Shown here: piece by piece, positions 59,381 through 64,000 of the stretch
Layout: every line of letters begins with the position of its first letter
Numbering within the stretch: the stretch's first letter is position 1
From: Diphasiastrum complanatum
Taxonomy: Eukaryota; Streptophyta; Lycopodiopsida; Lycopodiales; Lycopodiaceae
Length of the DNA: 64,000 bases
Direction of reading: 5' to 3'
Assembly: GCA_029204225.1 (NCBI GenBank)
Contig: CM055097.1
Span: forward strand, 74,918,860-74,982,859
The notes under the pieces: generated by a model
Seen by the model: the letters and a program-made list of their open reading frames with translations, nothing else
The model's database searches: none
What the model was told of the DNA's origin: nothing
Made by a program: the position numbers and the translations under genes

Positions 59381-60290
59381 GTCTTCAACTAATTCTAATA
59401 CCTCTGTGTCACCTCCTTCCATTATCCAACTTGATGTTCCAACCTCAATGGACATCATGGCTTTGGCTAGCACTGATAGAGTGGCAGAATGGTTGAGCCT
59501 CTTTTGAAAGTGATGGGGATACATGCCATTGCCTTCTCAGATAGTATTTGTATGGAGTTTATTAGTATGGCCTTCGGCATGTGGGATGATGCCAAAGGCA
59601 AAATTCTATATCACCTTTCAGGGAGTAGTGCACAAAGTGTGGGTAACAGAGGCTACTCTTGCTACAATAGGCATCTATCTAGAACAAGGCCCAATCCCTC
59701 TCACAAAGCGACCAATACAACCATAAAGCCTCATGTCAATACCCGAGCTATTCAGTACCACATCAATGATAGCTATCTCATTGAGGCCATCAGTGATCCT
59801 ATAGTTCAGGCAATTGCACAGCTTCTGAATTACTTTCTGATGGTGGAAAACCTGCAGAAGGAGATAATCTCCTCACAATCCTTCACCATTTGGTCGAATT
59901 CCAATCAAAGTCCGAGAAGGGGACATGCCAGCCATACGACTAGTACAAGATGGTTTTTGGAGAGTTGAGGCGAGCCATAAAATCCAATACAAAGAAGTAG
60001 TTCACTGCGAGCTCTCTTCTCTCATCCGTAGCCGCATTCTTTTGGAAAATCAAGGTGCACGGCTTTCGGTCCGAGTTTTAGCAATATAACAACCTGCATC
60101 TGCTGAGATCTCTCATCTAGCTTGCATCTTGATGTCCACTAAAAGTGTGAAGCTTGTCGACTGCTCTGTAATAGATATGTTGGTCCATTGTAGCTCAAAT
60201 GTAACTCATGACTCTTATGAGAGCCTTTCAATGTATAATCCCCGAATTGGCAATAAATTGGCTTATAGAATTTGGATTCATTAGTGAGTG
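59381..60290 (+). pseudogene. Unknown decayed open frame after gypsy Pol
   Basis: From MSSTNSNTSVSPPSIIQL near 59,381, one protein-like reading continues with a few stops and frame changes through GVVHKVWVTEATLATIGIYL, EGDMPAIRLVQDGFWRVEAS and HCELSSLIRSRILLENQG. It may be an extra reading frame or Gag start of a neighbouring gypsy element. I do not recognise it. Confidence 0.3.
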
Positions 60291-60559
60291 AGCTATCTGA
60301 GAATTCATCATATTAAAATTGATGAATGTATACCGAATCTTTCTCTTTTAAGTGAATCAACATCTACTCTCTATCTCTTTGGATTTGCATTACGAGATAG
60401 TAAAGAGTGATTGGAAAGATATACTCTCTATCATTTACTTCTCTCTAGAGATCAGAGTCTGGTTGGTTGAGTGTTTCATCGACAATAATCGATTCTCTAA
60501 TGAGATGGCAAACAGACTCATCAATAGACCTCGTGGGTTGTGTGCACACTCTGATTGAT

Positions 60560-62050
60560 CTACTCAGAGGTAGCGTGGGATAATTATCCAATACTTGGCT
60601 CTGTTGTTGTGAAGTAACAACGCCTTCCTCTGATTTGCAGTTGGTAAGCATCTACGGATGTAATCAAACCTGATGCTGGAATTGTCATCATGGTTGGAGC
60701 ATATGAGGGTTCATCTAGAATTCTGCTCTTGTCTTTCAGGTTGATGAATTGGTCCTCAATAAAATTGACATCTTTGTTGAATTAATTCTTTGAGGTGTCA
60801 GGATCATACAGCTTGTAAGTTTTGTCAGAAGAAGCGTAACCAATGAAGATGGCCTTGATGATGTGAGATTCCAGCTCCTTATTGGTCTCTATCAGGATCT
60901 GCGCCTAAGCAATGCATTTGAACACTATGAGGTTCTTTAATAAAAATGTGGAGCGTGCCCAAACTTCGTAAGGTGTTATACTTGAGAGACCTTTAGTCAA
61001 ATGTTTGTTCTAAAGGTAGGCTACAATGGATATAGCTTCAGCCCAAAAGCATTTAGGCGGTGATGCATGAGCAAGCATGCACTTAGACAATTCAACTAAA
61101 GCTCGGTTCTTCCTCTCAACAATCTCATTGGATTGAGGCAAATTTGGAGTCGTAAATTATTGTTCAATGCATTGGCAAAGGCAATACTCTTTGAAATGGG
61201 TTGAGATGAACTCTCCACCTTTGTTTGTCCTTAGTGCTTTGATCCTTTTGATAGATTCCTTCTCAACTCACTCCTTGAATGCTTTGAAGAGATTGAAAGC
61301 CTTTGATATATGCTTGAAAAAATATATAGCTGTCATTTTTGAGTATTCATCAATGAATGTAATAAAGAATTTGGCACCTTTTAATGATGGTGTGCATTGG
61401 GCCACATATATTTGTATGAACAACTTCTAACAAATCTTTAGCTATATGCTATCTAGATATGTTGGCGATAGATGCACGATTCATATGCCCAAGCCTATGG
61501 TCCAAAAGTGATTCTTTATTAATTTGAACAAAAGTATTCAGGGATTAATTTGTAGCAGGATAACAATGACTTAGTCTATACAAGTCTCCATGCCTCTTTC
61601 TACGTGCAAGGATCTTGTTTGTCCTATCGACAACCTTGTTTGTCGATAGAAAGCAAATTCATAGAAAGATTAGGAACATAAAGCACTTTGGAGAGTAGCT
61701 TTGTTTGATCATTCTGGAAGCATAATCTTATGGTGCTTCACCTTCAATAGCATGTACGATGTCATCCCCAAGGTGAACAAAATTTTTGGCATTGTAAAGC
61801 GTATAGGACTGGAAGTATTCAATTCGACTAGTCATGTGCTGAGTAGCTCCGGAATCAAGAAACCAAGCACCATCATTTTGTGTCTTTTGATGACTGACCA
61901 TGAATTCATCTTCATCCACTTCTTGATTGGGAAAATCATATATCTCTACAACTACATTAGTTGATTGATTTGATTGCTTCAGTCTATTGTTCTTTGTCTT
62001 TAGAACTCTACAATCTTGAATCTCATGGCATCATATCTTCCTTGTTTGTG
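60560..62050 (-). pseudogene. Ty1/copia Gag end, protease and integrase, minus strand
   Basis: Reading leftward: a knuckle remnant (CHEIQDCRVLK, near 62,030); WFLDSGATQHMT, the protease active site (61,919-61,728); LLDHRLGHMNRASI and DLLEVVHTNICGPM (61,520-61,400), the zinc-binding and early core of integrase; NLPQSNEIVERKNRALVELS (near 61,130), the core end; SITPYEVWARS (near 60,960); and IIKAIFIGYASSDKTYKLYD (60,870-60,780). It fades near 60,560 before any reverse transcriptase. Several stops. It is the same element as the primer site at 63,348. Confidence 0.88.
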
Positions 62051-63347
62051 GATTTGATGATTGATTTTGTTCATAAATTGGTAGTAGACTAGTTCTTGTA
62101 AGATGTGCCATTTACAACTTGGTGATTGATTTTTATTCCGACAACCTTTGTGCTTATTGTTTACTATCTTTGAGCTTTTGTGATGCTATATTTGTGAGTT
62201 TTGTTCATATTTTGATATTAGAGCAATTCTTGTAGAGATACGTTCTTTATGATTTGTAATTAATGTTCCTTGAGTAATTTCTATCTCAATAGAAGGCAAA
62301 GGGAATATCAATACAGTTTATCGAAAAAAGTTGGGGATATACCCAGTTATGACACTGCTATCAAGCCTGCCATCTACGTACAAAAACTAGGTGATGATCA
62401 TAACGACACACTCAAATCTGACTCTTTCAAGAGTAATCAATATGTTGTTGCAAGAAGGTATTTGAAGGAATGGTGAAGCTTCTGTCTCTTTGAACTCAGA
62501 CTCACATGCTCTTTATGCAAACAGAGGAAAAGCAGAAGAAGAAAGGCTCGAATCAATGTTGATTAAATAGTAATAACCTACAATGCACACCATATAATCA
62601 ACATAACATTGGTGCACAAGTCCTAGAGAGTAACACAATTTAGCATCTTTTGTAAGAAGCTTAGAAATAACATAATCAATAATTGTGCCAAATGACTAGC
62701 CAAATACTATTCTGGATTTGAGGAGGGCCTTCCAAAAATCTATTATATTAGGCTAAGGTTGCTCATGCTTATCTAAACTTAAGGGCCAATACATGATTAA
62801 AAGCAAGTCTATTAATACAATAACATCCTTTAACCACACCCAAACATGTGGCATTAGGTCATGGATATATATCGAGTGTTGATGGCATCAAGTTGGACAT
62901 TCATAATTGATTAGGGCCTATGCCAATGAGAGCTTTCATATCATCTAAGCTGGGCAAGACATTTTTTATGTGGAACAGGGACTATGATGGTATAAGAGGC
63001 CACAACTATTACTTAGTAGATTAATCAGCAATGCATGTATTGTCACCCAAGCTTGGGGGTGATCAATGTTCCGTGACCAGCTGCTGAGTCATGAGTGCCC
63101 TATTGGGTTCATAAATACTCCAAAACTAGTTGGTAATAGATGTTTATTCAGATGCTTGTTTGTCAAATAATATAGCCTTTTATAGTGGGATTTTGAAACA
63201 TATTTAGTGATGTTAAAGTAGTTGCAAGGTTCATCCCAAATCTTCAACCTAAAACTTGATTTGAACTCACCCTCTCAAGACTAGCTTTCTAGCAACAACT
63301 TGCTAAAAATGGATAGTCCTTTGATCAATGATTATCCTCTTGTACTT
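62051..63347. other. Probable leader/Gag remnant of the minus-strand copia
   Basis: Between the knuckle and the primer site of the minus-strand copia no clear Gag can be read. A 68-codon plus-strand frame (62,270-62,476) is unrecognised and probably chance. Confidence 0.35.
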
Positions 63348-64000
63348 GGCTCTACTACCATGTTGAAAGTACAGTACAAAGGACCATAAATGAGCCTACT
63401 TGAAGCTGCAAGAGTGATTGATTGATTGACACACCTATATATCCAATGCAAAACTAGTCACCAAATCTTGATCTAGATTAGAAAACTAGGATCTTACAAC
63501 CAAGAGCAATCAAATAGAATGATCAAATATGAATAACTGACCAAACGTGTGGTACAGCCTCCAGTACGGCCTAATATCATAGAATTATAGTAATCAGGTT
63601 TTGATTGCAATACAAACACAAAAACACAAGACAATTAGTGAAGAAGCTCAAGATTGCCAATTTGCTCTAACAAATTCTAAGGAATCACTATGAGAGATGG
63701 ATTGTATATACAAAAGGCTCTTCCCCACCTCAATTAAGTGAAAATACAGCATGTAATAAGCCTAATTTGTTAATCTCACCTAATCCTAGAGTTTTGCCAA
63801 GTTGGTGGCTAGGTTGGTTATCCACCTCCATGATTCAAGGAATTTGGTCCTATAATTTAGGAATTATGACCAAACAAATCTAACTAACCATATGAATGAT
63901 ATCTAACCTATCTAGGGTAGCCTGCACACGTGGGAACATGGAATCACAAATGTGGGACCCACCTATGTGCAATCTACATGGTTTTGATCAAGCTAGATTT
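63348..64000 (-). mobile_element. Primer site and 5' LTR (cut by window end) of the minus-strand copia
   Basis: On the minus strand CTGTACTTTCAACA ends an LTR at 63,361 and is followed by TGGTAGTAGAGCC (63,360-63,348), two mismatches from the standard primer site. The LTR extends rightward beyond the window. Confidence 0.55.

Overview
This is nuclear DNA of a land plant, most likely a seed plant. The evidence is one intron-containing plastid glucose-6-phosphate dehydrogenase gene, set in AT-rich DNA packed with decayed Ty1/copia and Ty3/gypsy retrotransposons, GA microsatellites and candidate tRNA-derived SINEs. I cannot name the species.

Layout. 1-2.5 kb: end of a copia element (RNase H, polypurine tract, 3' LTR) and a second copia Gag. 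2.5-8.3 kb: no recognisable genes. 8.3-16.3 kb: a diverged four-copy tandem array, with two possible minus-strand exons on its left and a GC-richer block on its right. 18.5-21.2 kb: a 2.7 kb copia deletion derivative with both LTRs. 21.5-23.5 kb: copia LTR fragments. 25.86-31.93 kb: the only intact gene I could build, a 10-exon, 607-residue plastid G6PDH with one GC-AG intron. 33.2-33.85 kb: a TTCCCA-rich minisatellite. 33,875-43,011: a 9.1 kb element bounded by perfect 34-bp terminal inverted repeats. 43-64 kb: nested, decayed gypsy and copia pieces on both strands, a pair of inverted gypsy LTRs and a 561-bp tandem duplication.

The most unusual object is the 9.1 kb element. It carries four genes in alternating orientation. 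Gene A (+) resembles a transposase with a possible D-D-E set. Gene B (-) and gene D (-) are unknown. Gene C (+) joins a histone H3/CENH3-like fold, through a basic proline-rich linker, to a Ulp1/SENP (C48) SUMO-protease-like domain spread over four exons. Genes B and C diverge from an 0.8 kb interval holding eight copies, four per strand, of a 16-bp palindromic-core motif, plus clustered CACGTG boxes. All four genes carry stops or frameshifts, so this copy is dead. The architecture suggests a self-mobilising element that once made its own chromatin factor. I know of no described element that encodes a histone-SUMO protease fusion.

All exon models and family calls were made by eye from translations. 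No database search or transcript evidence was available.
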